Assembly (NCBI GenBank): GCA_002919265.1
Contig: PKEY01000084.1
Location: 1-42,305 of the forward strand
DNA: 42,305 nt
DNA from: Hyphomicrobiaceae bacterium
Lineage (GTDB): Bacteria > Pseudomonadota > Alphaproteobacteria > Rhizobiales > Hyphomicrobiaceae
Direction of reading: 5' to 3'
The translations under genes were made by a program, and so were the position numbers. Below the pieces are notes generated by a model that saw only the letters and a program-made list of their open reading frames with translations, searched no databases and was not told the origin of the DNA. Shown here in pieces: positions 17,027-24,607 of the stretch; the first letter of the stretch is position 1; each line of letters begins with the position of its first letter.

Positions 17027-17628
17027 CACTCGTCTCCCCGAAGCCGGCGACTTCCGCCAATGGGCAAATCTGGCACCAGCTGGAACAGCAGCCGCGCAAT
17101 AAAGCCGGCCAGAACGGGCAACGGGATGCTCGCCAGCATCCGCGCGACGACGAAATCCGTGCCCAGCAACGGCAGCTCCCAGATGATAAGGCGGTGCAGG
17201 CCAAGCACCGACCACGCGGTTAGATAAGCCACGACAGCGCCGATGTCGGCCCCGGCCAGCGCCAAGGCGTAGACAATCGGGAAAGCCGCAAAGGGTCCAC
17301 CAGGCGTTGCAGCGCCCAGCGCGGTGGCCAGCACGAGCCCACGCCACCCCGATTCGGCTCCGAGGATCGGGGCAATGCGCGCCGGGTCGGATAGCTCCTT
17401 CACGAGGCCGCCGAGAAAGAGGCCCACCACGATCATCGGTGTGACTGTCGCAAGCAACCTCGCCGACTGTGAAAGTGCAGCGAAAAGCGCGTCCCAGCCT
17501 TCCGCCCAGGCCAAAGCCATCATCGACACGGCGGCGAGCAGAACGAAAAACCAGGTGGCGCCGTCCACGGCCTTGGGCGCCGGCGTATCGGAAGTGCGAT
17601 CGGGTGAAGAACCGGGTGTTTCGATCAT
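17026..17628 (-). CDS. Half-size PGGP permease, first partner
   Basis: Integral membrane protein of 200 residues with a hydrophilic Pro/Ser/Asp-rich N-terminus (1-23) and about five helices. LGAE is at 89-92, PGGP at 109-112, WSV at 139-141 and HR at 145-146, aligning without gaps to the downstream partner over about 95 residues. Together the two genes look like a two-repeat permease split into separate polypeptides. It is the first gene of the pair and faces the inverted-repeat element at 17714-17788. No good ribosome binding site is visible before the ATG, so the start is only moderately sure. Confidence 0.75.
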   Translation of the reverse strand: MIETPGSSPDRTSDTPAPKAVDGATWFFVLLAAVSMMALAWAEGWDALFAALSQSARLLATVTPMIVVGLFLGGLVKELSDPARIAPILGAESGWRGLVLATALGAATPGGPFAAFPIVYALALAGADIGAVVAYLTAWSVLGLHRLIIWELPLLGTDFVVARMLASIPLPVLAGFIARLLFQLVPDLPIGGSRRLRGDE

Positions 17629-17713
17629 CGTATCGGGCTGCCACGCTCTGTTTGGCAGATGCCGGCAGCTCTGTCACCCGCTGGCAGTGACAGGGGACCT
17701 ATGACTAGAGCGT

Positions 17714-17788
17714 GGTCCGGCCGGGGGGATTTGGGGGAGCTCATGATCGATTTTTTCTTTCGTAGGGTCGGATCCCGCCGGCCGGACC
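17714..17788. repeat. 75-bp inverted-repeat element
   Basis: Perfect 11-bp arms GGTCCGGCCGG (17714-17724) and CCGGCCGGACC (17778-17788) bound a 75-bp block. The similarity continues inward so that about 17 of 20 bases pair. The middle holds an oligo-T stretch (ATTTTTTCTTT). Both flanking genes start away from it, so it is not a terminator of either. It resembles a small palindromic intergenic (MITE/REP-like) element. No second copy was found by eye in this window. Confidence 0.55.
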
Positions 17789-17819
17789 TTGGCTCACTAT
17801 GACATGCCACCGTGGGGTG

Positions 17820-17841
17820 GGCTGTTCTCTAGGAAACAGCC
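17820..17841. promoter_or_regulatory. Small inverted repeat upstream of the exported MBL-fold gene
   Basis: GGCTGTT (17820-17826) and AACAGCC (17835-17841) form a perfect 7-bp inverted repeat around an 8-bp centre, about 78 bp before the start of the exported metallo-beta-lactamase-fold gene. It could be an operator or a leader hairpin. Together with the 75-bp element this accounts for most of the structure in the 290-bp divergent gap 17629-17918, where I see no gene. Confidence 0.35.
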
Positions 17842-17918
17842 TCCGGTCATCGGTCAGTGATTGGCCATGGTTGAAAGAGTGACTTAGGATGCCGACAAAC
17901 GGACAGCAGGAGGGCCGT

Positions 17919-18737
17919 ATGTTGCTCCCACTCAAACTGTTCCTGCCTGCCCTGCTTACGATATTCGCGCCAATACTTCTTGCCGCTGAGGCGATCGCTG
18001 CGGCGGCCGATCAATGCCTCGCCCTCGCGCAGAACTCGAAATCCCTTGTCCAGCGGGCCTCCTGGAAAGTGGCGCAGCTCAAGCCCTCGGAGGTGCGGCT
18101 GACCTACATCGGCCACTCGACATTCCTGATTGAAAGCCCGGGCGGCGTGAAGATTGCCACGGATTACAACGACTACGTTCGGCCTTCCGTGAAGCCGGAC
18201 ATCGCGACGATGAACCGGGCGCATGACACGCACTACTCGCACTTTCCGGACCCGGCGATTCCTCACATCTTGCGCGGGTGGAGCGATTCAGGAGAGCCGG
18301 CAGTCCACGACCTGACCGTCGGCGACGTGCGCATCCGCAATGTGCCCACGAACATCCGAACGTGGGATGGCGGCACGAGGCCCTATGGCAATTCGATTTT
18401 TGTTTTCGAGATTGCTGGGCTGTGCATTGCGCATCTGGGGCACCTGCACCACACGTTGACGACGCAGCAGCTCGTGCAGATTGGTCAGATGGACGTCGTC
18501 CTGGTGCCGGTGGACGGCAGCTACACATTGGATCTCGACGGAATGCTCGAGGTGCTGCAGGCCTTGAAGGCGCCGCTGGTCATCCCGATGCACTACTTTT
18601 CGCAGTACACGCTGAACAGGTTCCTCACACGCATTGAAGATAGCTTCGATATCGTGCGCAATGAGGTGCCGACGGTCGTGGTATCGCGCGCAACGCTGCC
18701 AGCAAAACCGCAGGTGCTCGTGTTGCCTGGGGGGTAA
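17919..18737 (+). CDS. Exported metallo-beta-lactamase-fold protein (UlaG-like)
   Basis: Predicted periplasmic hydrolase of 272 residues. A signal peptide covers about 1-30 (MLLPLKLFLP..., ending near AIAAAADQ). The fold begins with YIGHSTFLIE (H66) and KIATDYN, as in UlaG-like proteins. The usual THxHxDH motif is replaced by AHDTHYSH (H102, H105, H108). HLGHLHH and PMHYF follow as later metal-ligand strands. The ATG at 17919 has an AGGAGG 5 nt upstream, whereas an ATG ten codons earlier has none, so I use the later start. Substrate unknown. It is divergent from the half-permease pair and convergent with the L,D-transpeptidase-like gene. Confidence 0.8.
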   Translation: MLLPLKLFLPALLTIFAPILLAAEAIAAAADQCLALAQNSKSLVQRASWKVAQLKPSEVRLTYIGHSTFLIESPGGVKIATDYNDYVRPSVKPDIATMNRAHDTHYSHFPDPAIPHILRGWSDSGEPAVHDLTVGDVRIRNVPTNIRTWDGGTRPYGNSIFVFEIAGLCIAHLGHLHHTLTTQQLVQIGQMDVVLVPVDGSYTLDLDGMLEVLQALKAPLVIPMHYFSQYTLNRFLTRIEDSFDIVRNEVPTVVVSRATLPAKPQVLVLPGG

Positions 18738-18758
18738 GGGGCGCTTGGCAGGATTTTC

Positions 18759-19844
18759 CTAGCGCCACTTGCTCAGGAATCCATCGGACCAAGTCGTCAT
18801 TCTCTGCCGCGGCACGCGCCTGACATAGCGACGTGAACGCCGCGAGGGAGCTGTCCGGCGGCGAGTTTCCGGATCAGCACTGGTGATGATCGTGAAATTC
18901 GGGGGTGTCTGGCGGCGCTGCGGCATCGAAGCGTCGTCAGTGACGATAACGGTCGCGCCGAGATGCAACGCCCGGCTCATCGCCAGCGCGTGATGGCGGC
19001 TTTCGAAGGAAATTTGATCGAGGACTTCGTCGCCATGCCACGAGACAAGATGTTGCTCGCGACGCGAGCGGCCAATGCCGAACGCGAGCCACACCAAGCC
19101 ATTTCCACCGGGCACTGTGCCGGTGAGCGTGTAGACGTGCGTGCCGATTGGGGAATTCGGCTCCACGAAGTTCACGCGGGCAACCTGCTCGCGCACGCCA
19201 TCGCGGAGAAGCAGGGCATTCCGGCTGCGGCGCGAAAAGATGATGGCGACATGCCCGGCGTCGGGCGCTTCAGCCAGAATTTGAGCCGGCCGCTGCACAA
19301 CGTGCTGCAACAGCGGATTGTGCGCATCATGCACCGGAACCAGCGGGAACAGAGAACCGGACTGCACCACGTCCATGGCCTCGGTGCGCTGATCTGCCAT
19401 GATGACCACGGTGCCCGGCACAACGATGCCGTCGAGCAGTCGCGCAAACGCTGGTGGAACTTTGATGCAGCCTAGCGAGGCCGGATAGCGCTGCACGTTC
19501 CGTGCGTGCAGGGCAACGCCGGTCCACGCAAACTCGCCCTTCTCGTCCCCGTCGGACTTACTGGCGAGGATTGTGAAAATGCCTGTGGGTGTTGCCCGGC
19601 CGCGGACGGGTTCGCAAGTGGAAATGCCGACCAGGATGCCCGCCTTGTAGACGTGAACGAGCCGGTGCCGCAAGGAAACAACGATCGTGACCGGCCCGCG
19701 CGATGGTTGGGACGGCTCCCAGACGAACTGGCCGGCTCTCAGTCCGGTGCGGTTGACGAAGCGCGTCGCCTCGGCGGTCTGTGGTATAGGACACAGCGCC
19801 ACCGCGAGGCTCATGCCCAACATTGCGCGTCTGGTGACCGGCAT
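18759..19844 (-). CDS. L,D-transpeptidase-like (YkuD) protein with altered active-site motif
   Basis: Exported protein of 361 residues. The N-terminus TRRAMLG plus a hydrophobic stretch looks like a Tat-type signal (1-26). A YkuD domain spans about 50-140 with H113 and catalytic-type C126 in the motif ASLGCIKVP, where most relatives have SHGC-R. YkuD enzymes form 3-3 crosslinks or attach lipoproteins in peptidoglycan. After the domain come about 220 residues with no family I recognise, ending in an Arg-rich tail. I use the ATG at 19844 because it follows a G-rich ribosome binding stretch; an in-frame ATG eight codons earlier is possible. Activity is uncertain because of the H-to-L change at residue 124. 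Confidence 0.78.
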   Translation of the reverse strand: MPVTRRAMLGMSLAVALCPIPQTAEATRFVNRTGLRAGQFVWEPSQPSRGPVTIVVSLRHRLVHVYKAGILVGISTCEPVRGRATPTGIFTILASKSDGDEKGEFAWTGVALHARNVQRYPASLGCIKVPPAFARLLDGIVVPGTVVIMADQRTEAMDVVQSGSLFPLVPVHDAHNPLLQHVVQRPAQILAEAPDAGHVAIIFSRRSRNALLLRDGVREQVARVNFVEPNSPIGTHVYTLTGTVPGGNGLVWLAFGIGRSRREQHLVSWHGDEVLDQISFESRHHALAMSRALHLGATVIVTDDASMPQRRQTPPNFTIITSADPETRRRTAPSRRSRRYVRRVPRQRMTTWSDGFLSKWR

Positions 19845-20057
19845 CCCACCCCCCGGCCCATGCCTCATCGGAGCAAACTCTGGCCCCTGGATGAGTTAAG
19901 CCTAAGCGATTCGCGCGTTACGTGTAATGCCCCGGTTCCACTCAATTTTGAGTTGCAAACAACTATTTTCGTTTGCACCGCAGTTGCGCCGCGGAGCAAA
20001 CCAGGAACCGAGCCAAGGTGGTGGGATCGTTGCAGGAAAAACTGGTGCGGGCCTTGC

Positions 20058-20336
20058 TCAACGCCGCCGGCTTTGAGGACGGAAGCCGCCAGTGGGAGGT
20101 GGTGGCGCAGCCCTGGTATCCTTGTGCCGGAAGTTGATACGCCCCTTGGTGAGATCGTACGGGGTCATCTCAACCGTCACGCGGTCCCCTGCAAGGATGC
20201 GGATACGGTTCTTCTTCATTCGCCCCGACGTGTAGGCAATGACCTCGTGACCGTTGTCGAGCACAACGCGACAACGTGCGTCCGGCAGTACTTCCGAGAC
20301 GACTCCTTCGAACTCTAGAACCTCTTCCTTCGCCAT
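20058..20336 (-). CDS. infA: Translation initiation factor IF-1 with C-terminal extension
   Basis: S1/OB-fold factor that binds the ribosomal A site during initiation. Residues 1-72 match standard IF-1 closely ([13 protein letters not shown] start, [31 protein letters not shown]). A further 20 residues, rich in Pro, Gly and Arg (PPPPTGGF...SRRR), extend past the normal end. The ribosome binding site AAAGGAGAAGT abuts the ATG. It lies 79 bp downstream of cspA on the same strand, with a hairpin in the gap. Some alphaproteobacteria keep two infA genes, and this extended form may be the second one; that cannot be checked here. Confidence 0.93.
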   Translation of the reverse strand: MAKEEVLEFEGVVSEVLPDARCRVVLDNGHEVIAYTSGRMKKNRIRILAGDRVTVEMTPYDLTKGRINFRHKDTRAAPPPPTGGFRPQSRRR

Positions 20337-20366
20337 ACTTCTCCTTTCAGCACCGACTTCGGCGCA

Positions 20367-20395
20367 CGTCCCCGACGCTCGGGGCGCCGGGGACG
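20367..20395 (-). other. Hairpin between cspA and infA
   Basis: CGTCCCC (20367-20373) pairs perfectly with GGGGACG (20389-20395). Within it CCCCGA (20370-20375) can instead pair with TCGGGG (20379-20384) around a 3-nt loop, so two mutually exclusive stems exist. No U-run follows on the minus strand, so it is not a standard intrinsic terminator. It could be an RNA processing site or attenuator that sets cspA and infA levels. Confidence 0.4.
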
Positions 20396-20415
20396 ATGAT
20401 CGACCTTCGCGTTGA

Positions 20416-20622
20416 TCAGGACACGCGCAGGTTCACGGCCGACGTCTTGCCGTTCCTGCCGCGCTCCAGCTCGTATGAAATACGCTGACCTTCCCTTAAG
20501 GTCGACAGACCTGCCCGCTCAACGGCCGAGATGTGAACAAAGACGTCTGCTCCACCTTCCTCGGGCTGAATGAAACCATAGCCCTTCTGGCCGTTGAACC
20601 ACTTCACCGTTCCTGTCGCCAT
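20416..20622 (-). CDS. cspA: Cold-shock domain protein (CspA family)
   Basis: Small single-stranded nucleic acid binding protein, an RNA chaperone. From the chosen ATG it has 68 residues, with RNP1 KGYGFIQ (13-19) and RNP2 VFVHIS (27-32) and the expected surface aromatics W8, F9, Y15, F17 and F28. The frame is open seven codons further, but ATGGCGACAGG at 20622 follows a GAGAAG ribosome binding site and matches the family start. The predicted leader contains a long stem-loop. infA follows on the same strand. Whether it is cold-induced or constitutive cannot be told from the protein. Confidence 0.93.
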   Translation of the reverse strand: MATGTVKWFNGQKGYGFIQPEEGGADVFVHISAVERAGLSTLREGQRISYELERGRNGKTSAVNLRVS

Positions 20623-20972
20623 ATTACTTCTCGCACACTTCAAGCCGACCTCGAGGCCCAGTCCCCGAGACCATCAAATAACGCTTTGGGGACCAGTTCG
20701 TGCGGCCTCGAGAGCCGCCTTTCATGTGCTCCAAGCGAATTCGATACAGGTATATGAACCTATGGCGTGCCAAACGCAAGGATGACGCAGCTTTGCTTCG
20801 CTATCTCCATCGTCTGCTCCACCGTGGCGGCTTTCAGATCACGTCTTAATTAGGCCAGGTAAGCGCTTGTTTGCTACCGGCCCGGCCTTCCAGCCTGCCG
20901 CTTCGCCGCTCGGAACCTTCCCCATTTGAGCGAGTTGCAGATGCGGTCCGCGGTTAATGGAGCAAGGCTTCA
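20623..20972. other. Divergent intergenic region between cspA and the first KGG-repeat gene
   Basis: About 350 bp without a gene. The cspA-proximal third holds the long inverted repeat 20650-20712. The middle (20713-20790) is the most AT-rich part and is the likely place for the divergent promoters, but I cannot name convincing -35/-10 boxes. The KGG-proximal part shows nothing else that stands out. Confidence 0.5.
20650..20712 (-). promoter_or_regulatory. Long stem-loop in the predicted cspA 5' leader
   Basis: Outer arms CTCGAGGCC (20650-20658) and GGCCTCGAG (20704-20712) pair perfectly over 9 bp. Inner arms GTCCCC (20661-20666) and GGGGAC (20688-20693) add 6 bp, with an asymmetric internal loop (2 and 10 nt) between them and a 21-nt apical loop. 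The structure starts 27 nt before the cspA ATG on the coding strand, where a structured leader of a cold-shock gene would lie. It may instead be a DNA operator or a chance palindrome. Confidence 0.5.
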
Positions 20973-21314
20973 ATGACAGCCAGAAAAGCCGGCAAGATGA
21001 CCGTCGAAGAGGCTGGGCGGAAAGGCGGCGTAGCGACATCCACCATCCACGGTCGCGGGTTCTACGAAGAAATCGGCCAGAAAGGCGGAGCCGCCCGGAG
21101 AGGTCAGCTCGGGCGCGAAGGCTATTCGAGATTGGGCCGCAAAGGCGGCGAAGCAACCAGCACGAAACACGGCTCCGGTTTCTACGCCGAAATCGGCAGG
21201 AAGGGCGGCGAAGCGGTTAGCCGCAACCGCGAGCACATGAGCCAAATCGGGCGCAAGGGAGGCGAAGCGCGCGCGGAAAAAGGTGCAGAGCAGCGTGCTC
21301 GCGAACGCCACTAG
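20973..21314 (+). CDS. KGG-repeat stress protein 1
   Basis: Small, very hydrophilic and basic protein of 113 residues made almost wholly of the KGG (stress-induced acidophilic repeat, GsiB-like) motif. Five copies of G-R/Q-KGG occur (AGRKGG, IGQKGG, LGRKGG, IGRKGG, IGRKGG), spaced about 18-22 residues and alternating with HG-GFY-EIG elements. No signal peptide or membrane segment. Relatives are induced by desiccation, stationary phase or general stress, but no mechanism is established. A second copy lies 52 bp downstream. GCAAGG precedes the ATG by 5 nt. Confidence 0.85.
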   Translation: MTARKAGKMTVEEAGRKGGVATSTIHGRGFYEEIGQKGGAARRGQLGREGYSRLGRKGGEATSTKHGSGFYAEIGRKGGEAVSRNREHMSQIGRKGGEARAEKGAEQRARERH

Positions 21315-21366
21315 GGGCCGCATCTCCAGTTTGTCTTGTACTGCGTCACAGAAAATAGGGTGTGTC

Positions 21367-21723
21367 ATGGCTAAGAGCAGGTCAGAAGGCGGGAAAATGA
21401 CCGTCGAAGAGGCTGGCCGCAGAGGTGGAGCCGCCACCGCGCAAGCCAGAGGGCGGGAATTCTATAGAGAGATTGGCCGCAAGGGCGGCGAGGCCCGGCG
21501 CGGCAAGCTCGGTTCCGAAGGATATCGCGAGCTGGGACGCAAAGGTGGTGCCGCGACCTCACAGAAGCGGGCGTTCATGCGAGAGCCGCAGCATGGCGAA
21601 ATGGGCGAACCCCAGCAGGCTGCTGCAAGCGAACCAACGTCTTCTGGCATGTCGGCTTCAACGGATCATCTCGGCGACGAATCGCAGAATTTGAGCGTTG
21701 CCGAGCCGATAACCCGCACCTGA
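21367..21723 (+). CDS. KGG-repeat stress protein 2
   Basis: Paralogue of the preceding gene with 118 residues. The first half shares KMTVEEAGR and three KGG-type repeats (AGRRGG, IGRKGG, LGRKGG). The second half diverges into a Met/Gln/Ser/Glu-rich tail with no repeat. I use the ATG at 21367 because the product then begins like the paralogue; the frame upstream (from 21283) reads over the end of the first gene and is not KGG-like. It arose by tandem duplication or shares an ancestor. The following 240 bp (21724-21963) show no gene. Confidence 0.82.
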   Translation: MAKSRSEGGKMTVEEAGRRGGAATAQARGREFYREIGRKGGEARRGKLGSEGYRELGRKGGAATSQKRAFMREPQHGEMGEPQQAAASEPTSSGMSASTDHLGDESQNLSVAEPITRT

Positions 21724-21963
21724 TCTTGCCCACATAGCCAGTCAGGCCCACCCTTCACCAGCTGATGATTGCTGCCGGGTTGGGCCTGCGGCTTGTCTGC
21801 CTTCCCCAGAACTTCTCGTCGATTTGATCCCAGCACTCGCGACCGTCTGCGGATTCGAGCATTCTGCTGTCTATTGATCGCTGCCGGTGCCTCGCTCAGA
21901 CGTTAACCTTCAGGTGGCTACCGGCAGAAATCGGCAGTCGCAGCAGCGAGATTCGAAGTCCGT

Positions 21964-22710
21964 ATGTGGGACGAGATCTTTTTCTACATCGCAGTCGGTT
22001 TCGTGGGCCAGGCCATCGACGGCGCGCTCGGCATGGCCTACGGCGTGACGGTTTCGTCCGTGCTGCTGAGCACCGGCGTTCCGCCCGCGATCACGAGCGC
22101 GTGTGTGCATGCGGCCGAAGTGGTGACGACCGGGGCATCGGGCCTCGCCCATTGGTGGCACGACAATTGCGACCGTCGCCTGATGGCTCGGCTGGTCATT
22201 CCGGGCATGATTGGCGGCGCACTGGGCGCATATGTCCTCTCAAATATCCCGGGCGAGACAATTCGGCCGTGGATCAGCGTGTATTTGATGGTGATCGGCC
22301 TGATCATTCTCTGGAAGGCCCGGAAGCCACCGCCTACCGAATATGTCACGCCAAAGCGCGTTGGGCCTCTTGGGTTTTTCGGCGGGCTGCTCGATGCTAT
22401 GGGTGGCGGCGGCTGGGGACCGCTCGTCACCTCCACGCTACTTGGCTACGGAGCTGCGCCGCGCAAGGTCATTGGCTCGGTGAATGCGACCGAGTTTTTC
22501 GTCACTCTGACGATCTCGGTCACGTTCCTGTTCACCATTGGGCTGTCGCTTTTCCCGATTATCGCGGGGTTGGTCGTCGGCGGCGTCATTGCTGCGCCAT
22601 TCGCAGCCATGGCCGTCCGTTACCTGCCAGCACGGCTGCTGATGGTGGCTGTGGCGTGCGTCGTGATCGCTCTAAGCCTGCGGACGATCTATCTGGCACT
22701 GATGCCTTAG
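21964..22710 (+). CDS. TauE/SafE-family membrane permease
   Basis: Inner-membrane protein of the sulfite exporter TauE/SafE family, whose members move sulfite, sulfoacetate or other small organic anions. The 248 residues hold about eight helices in two similar halves: the N-half motif VGFVGQAIDGALGMAYGV with the family G-G-G-G pattern, and the C-half FFGGLLDAMGGGGWGPLV followed by SVNATEFFVT. No neighbouring sulfur gene helps to fix the substrate. Start is the first ATG; no clear ribosome binding site is seen. Confidence 0.9.
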   Translation: MWDEIFFYIAVGFVGQAIDGALGMAYGVTVSSVLLSTGVPPAITSACVHAAEVVTTGASGLAHWWHDNCDRRLMARLVIPGMIGGALGAYVLSNIPGETIRPWISVYLMVIGLIILWKARKPPPTEYVTPKRVGPLGFFGGLLDAMGGGGWGPLVTSTLLGYGAAPRKVIGSVNATEFFVTLTISVTFLFTIGLSLFPIIAGLVVGGVIAAPFAAMAVRYLPARLLMVAVACVVIALSLRTIYLALMP

Positions 22711-22752
22711 GCTGCCAGCATTACATCCAGTCGTAGAAGCTGCTGGCAGCCC

Positions 22753-24555
22753 TCAGTTCTCGTCCATCTTGAGTGCGGCGATGAAGGCCTCTTGCGGGAT
22801 CTCAACCTTGCCGAATTCCCGCATCTTCTTCTTGCCGGCTTTCTGTTTCTCGAGCAGCTTGCGCTTGCGGGTGATGTCGCCGCCGTAGCACTTGGCCAGC
22901 ACGTCCTTGCGCAAAGCGCGGATGGTCTCGCGCGCAATGATCCGCCCGCCGATTGCCGCCTGGATGGGGATCTGGAAGAGATGTGGCGGGATGAGCTCCT
23001 TGAGCTTCTCGCACATCGCCCGGCCGCGCTGCTCGGCGCGCGAACGGTGGACGATAATGGAGAGCGCGTCGACCGGCTCGCCGTTGACCAGGATCGACAT
23101 CTTGACGAGGTCACCTTCCTCGTAGCCGAGCATCTGATAGTCGAAGGAGGCGTAGCCGCGGCTCACCGATTTCAGGCGGTCATAGAAGTCGAACACGACC
23201 TCGTTCAGCGGCAGCTCGTAGACGACCATCGCCCGGTTACCGGCGTAAGTGAGGTTTTTCTGCCGGCCGCGGCGATCCTGGCACAGCTTGAGCACCGCTC
23301 CGAGGTACTCGTCCGGCACGAGAATTGTGGCTTGAATCCACGGTTCCTCTATGTGGTCGATCCGCACCGGGTCCGGCATGTCCGCTGGGTTGTGCAGCTC
23401 CTTCACGGTGCCGTCGGTCAGATGGATCCGATAGATGACGCTCGGCGCCGTGGTGATGAGATTCACCCCGAACTCGCGCTCAAGCCGTTCGGTGATGATC
23501 TCGAGATGCAGCAAGCCCAGGAAGCCGCAGCGGAAACCAAATCCCAGCGCGGCGGACGTCTCAGTCTCGTAGGTGAAGCTCGCGTCGTTGAGCCTGAGCT
23601 TGGCCATGGCCTCGCGCAGGTCCTCGAAGTCCGCAGCGTCGACCGGGAACAAGCCGCAGAACACCACCGGCTGGACCGGCTTGAAGCCAGGCAGAGGCTC
23701 GGCCGTCGGGTTCTTGTCGTCCGTAACGGTGTCACCCACGCGCGTGTCGGCGACCTCCTTGATGCCCGCCGTGAAAAAGCCAACCTCGCCGGGGCCCAAC
23801 TCCTCCAGCATCTCTTGCTTTGGCCGAAACACGCCGACGCGCTCAACCTGATAGCTGCTGCCGGACGACATCAGCCGGATGCGCTGCCCCTTCTTGAGCA
23901 CGCCATCCATGATGCGCACGAGAACGACGACGCCGAGGTAGGAGTCGTACCAGCTGTCGACGAGCAGCGCCTTGAGCGGCTTGTTTCGATCGCCCTTGGG
24001 TGGCGGCAGCTTTTCGACGATAGCGTCGAGGACGGCTTCGACGTTCAGGCCGGTCTTGGCCGAAATCGGGATCGCCTCGGAGGCGTCGATGCCGATCACG
24101 TCCTCGATCTGCTGCTTGACCCGATCCGGATCCGCAGCCGGCAGGTCGACCTTGTTGAGGACCGGGAGGATCTCGAGGTTGTTGTCAATGGCCTGATAGA
24201 CGTTGGCGAGCGTCTGGGCCTCAACGCCCTGGGAGGCGTCCACCACGAGGATCGCGCCTTCGCAGGCAGCCAGGCAGCGAGAGACCTCGTAAGTGAAGTC
24301 CACGTGCCCGGGCGTGTCCATCAGGTTGAGCTGATAGGTCTTGCCGTCCTTGTGCCGATAGTCGAGGCGAACGGTCTGGGCCTTGATCGTGATGCCGCGC
24401 TCGCGCTCGATGTCCATCGAGTCGAGGATCTGCTCCTTCATCTCCCGGTCGCTGACGTTGCCGCACAGCTGGATCAGGCGGTCTGACAACGTCGACTTAC
24501 CGTGGTCGATGTGCGCAATGATCGAAAAATTTCGGATCAGGGATGTGTCTGTCAT
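22753..24555 (-). CDS. lepA: Elongation factor 4 (LepA), ribosome back-translocase GTPase
   Basis: Ribosome-associated GTPase. All 600 residues match the usual LepA length and order: G1 AHIDHGKST (14-22), DTPGHVDF and NKVDLPAA as G3 and G4, domain II, domains III and V, and the LepA-specific C-terminal domain with [19 protein letters not shown] and the KMDEN end. The large opposite-strand frame over this gene is a codon-bias shadow. It follows the phn cluster on the same strand with a 52-bp gap that contains a short GC hairpin (24574-24597) without a U-run. Confidence 0.97.
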   Translation of the reverse strand: MTDTSLIRNFSIIAHIDHGKSTLSDRLIQLCGNVSDREMKEQILDSMDIERERGITIKAQTVRLDYRHKDGKTYQLNLMDTPGHVDFTYEVSRCLAACEGAILVVDASQGVEAQTLANVYQAIDNNLEILPVLNKVDLPAADPDRVKQQIEDVIGIDASEAIPISAKTGLNVEAVLDAIVEKLPPPKGDRNKPLKALLVDSWYDSYLGVVVLVRIMDGVLKKGQRIRLMSSGSSYQVERVGVFRPKQEMLEELGPGEVGFFTAGIKEVADTRVGDTVTDDKNPTAEPLPGFKPVQPVVFCGLFPVDAADFEDLREAMAKLRLNDASFTYETETSAALGFGFRCGFLGLLHLEIITERLEREFGVNLITTAPSVIYRIHLTDGTVKELHNPADMPDPVRIDHIEEPWIQATILVPDEYLGAVLKLCQDRRGRQKNLTYAGNRAMVVYELPLNEVVFDFYDRLKSVSRGYASFDYQMLGYEEGDLVKMSILVNGEPVDALSIIVHRSRAEQRGRAMCEKLKELIPPHLFQIPIQAAIGGRIIARETIRALRKDVLAKCYGGDITRKRKLLEKQKAGKKKMREFGKVEIPQEAFIAALKMDEN

Positions 24556-24607
24556 GCCGGGCTAGATAGCACCCGCCCCGCAGCGGCAAAAGGGGCGCGG
24601 CGTGTTG

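Noticed and set aside
16511..17677. A 388-codon frame covering both half-permease genes
   Set aside because: Only its C-terminal 171 codons look like a membrane protein; the rest is the other-frame shadow of the first half-permease gene.
19506..20318. A 270-codon plus-strand frame crossing the L,D-transpeptidase-like gene and infA
   Set aside because: Product has no recognisable domain and runs opposite to two real genes.
22792..24486. A 564-codon plus-strand frame opposite lepA
   Set aside because: Its composition (Val, Leu, His, Asp, Glu, Gln, Arg-rich) mirrors lepA codon usage; lepA is unmistakable.
24574..24597. CGCCCC/GGGGCG hairpin between the phn unit and lepA
   Set aside because: The stem is short and no U-run follows on the minus strand, so I do not call it a terminator.
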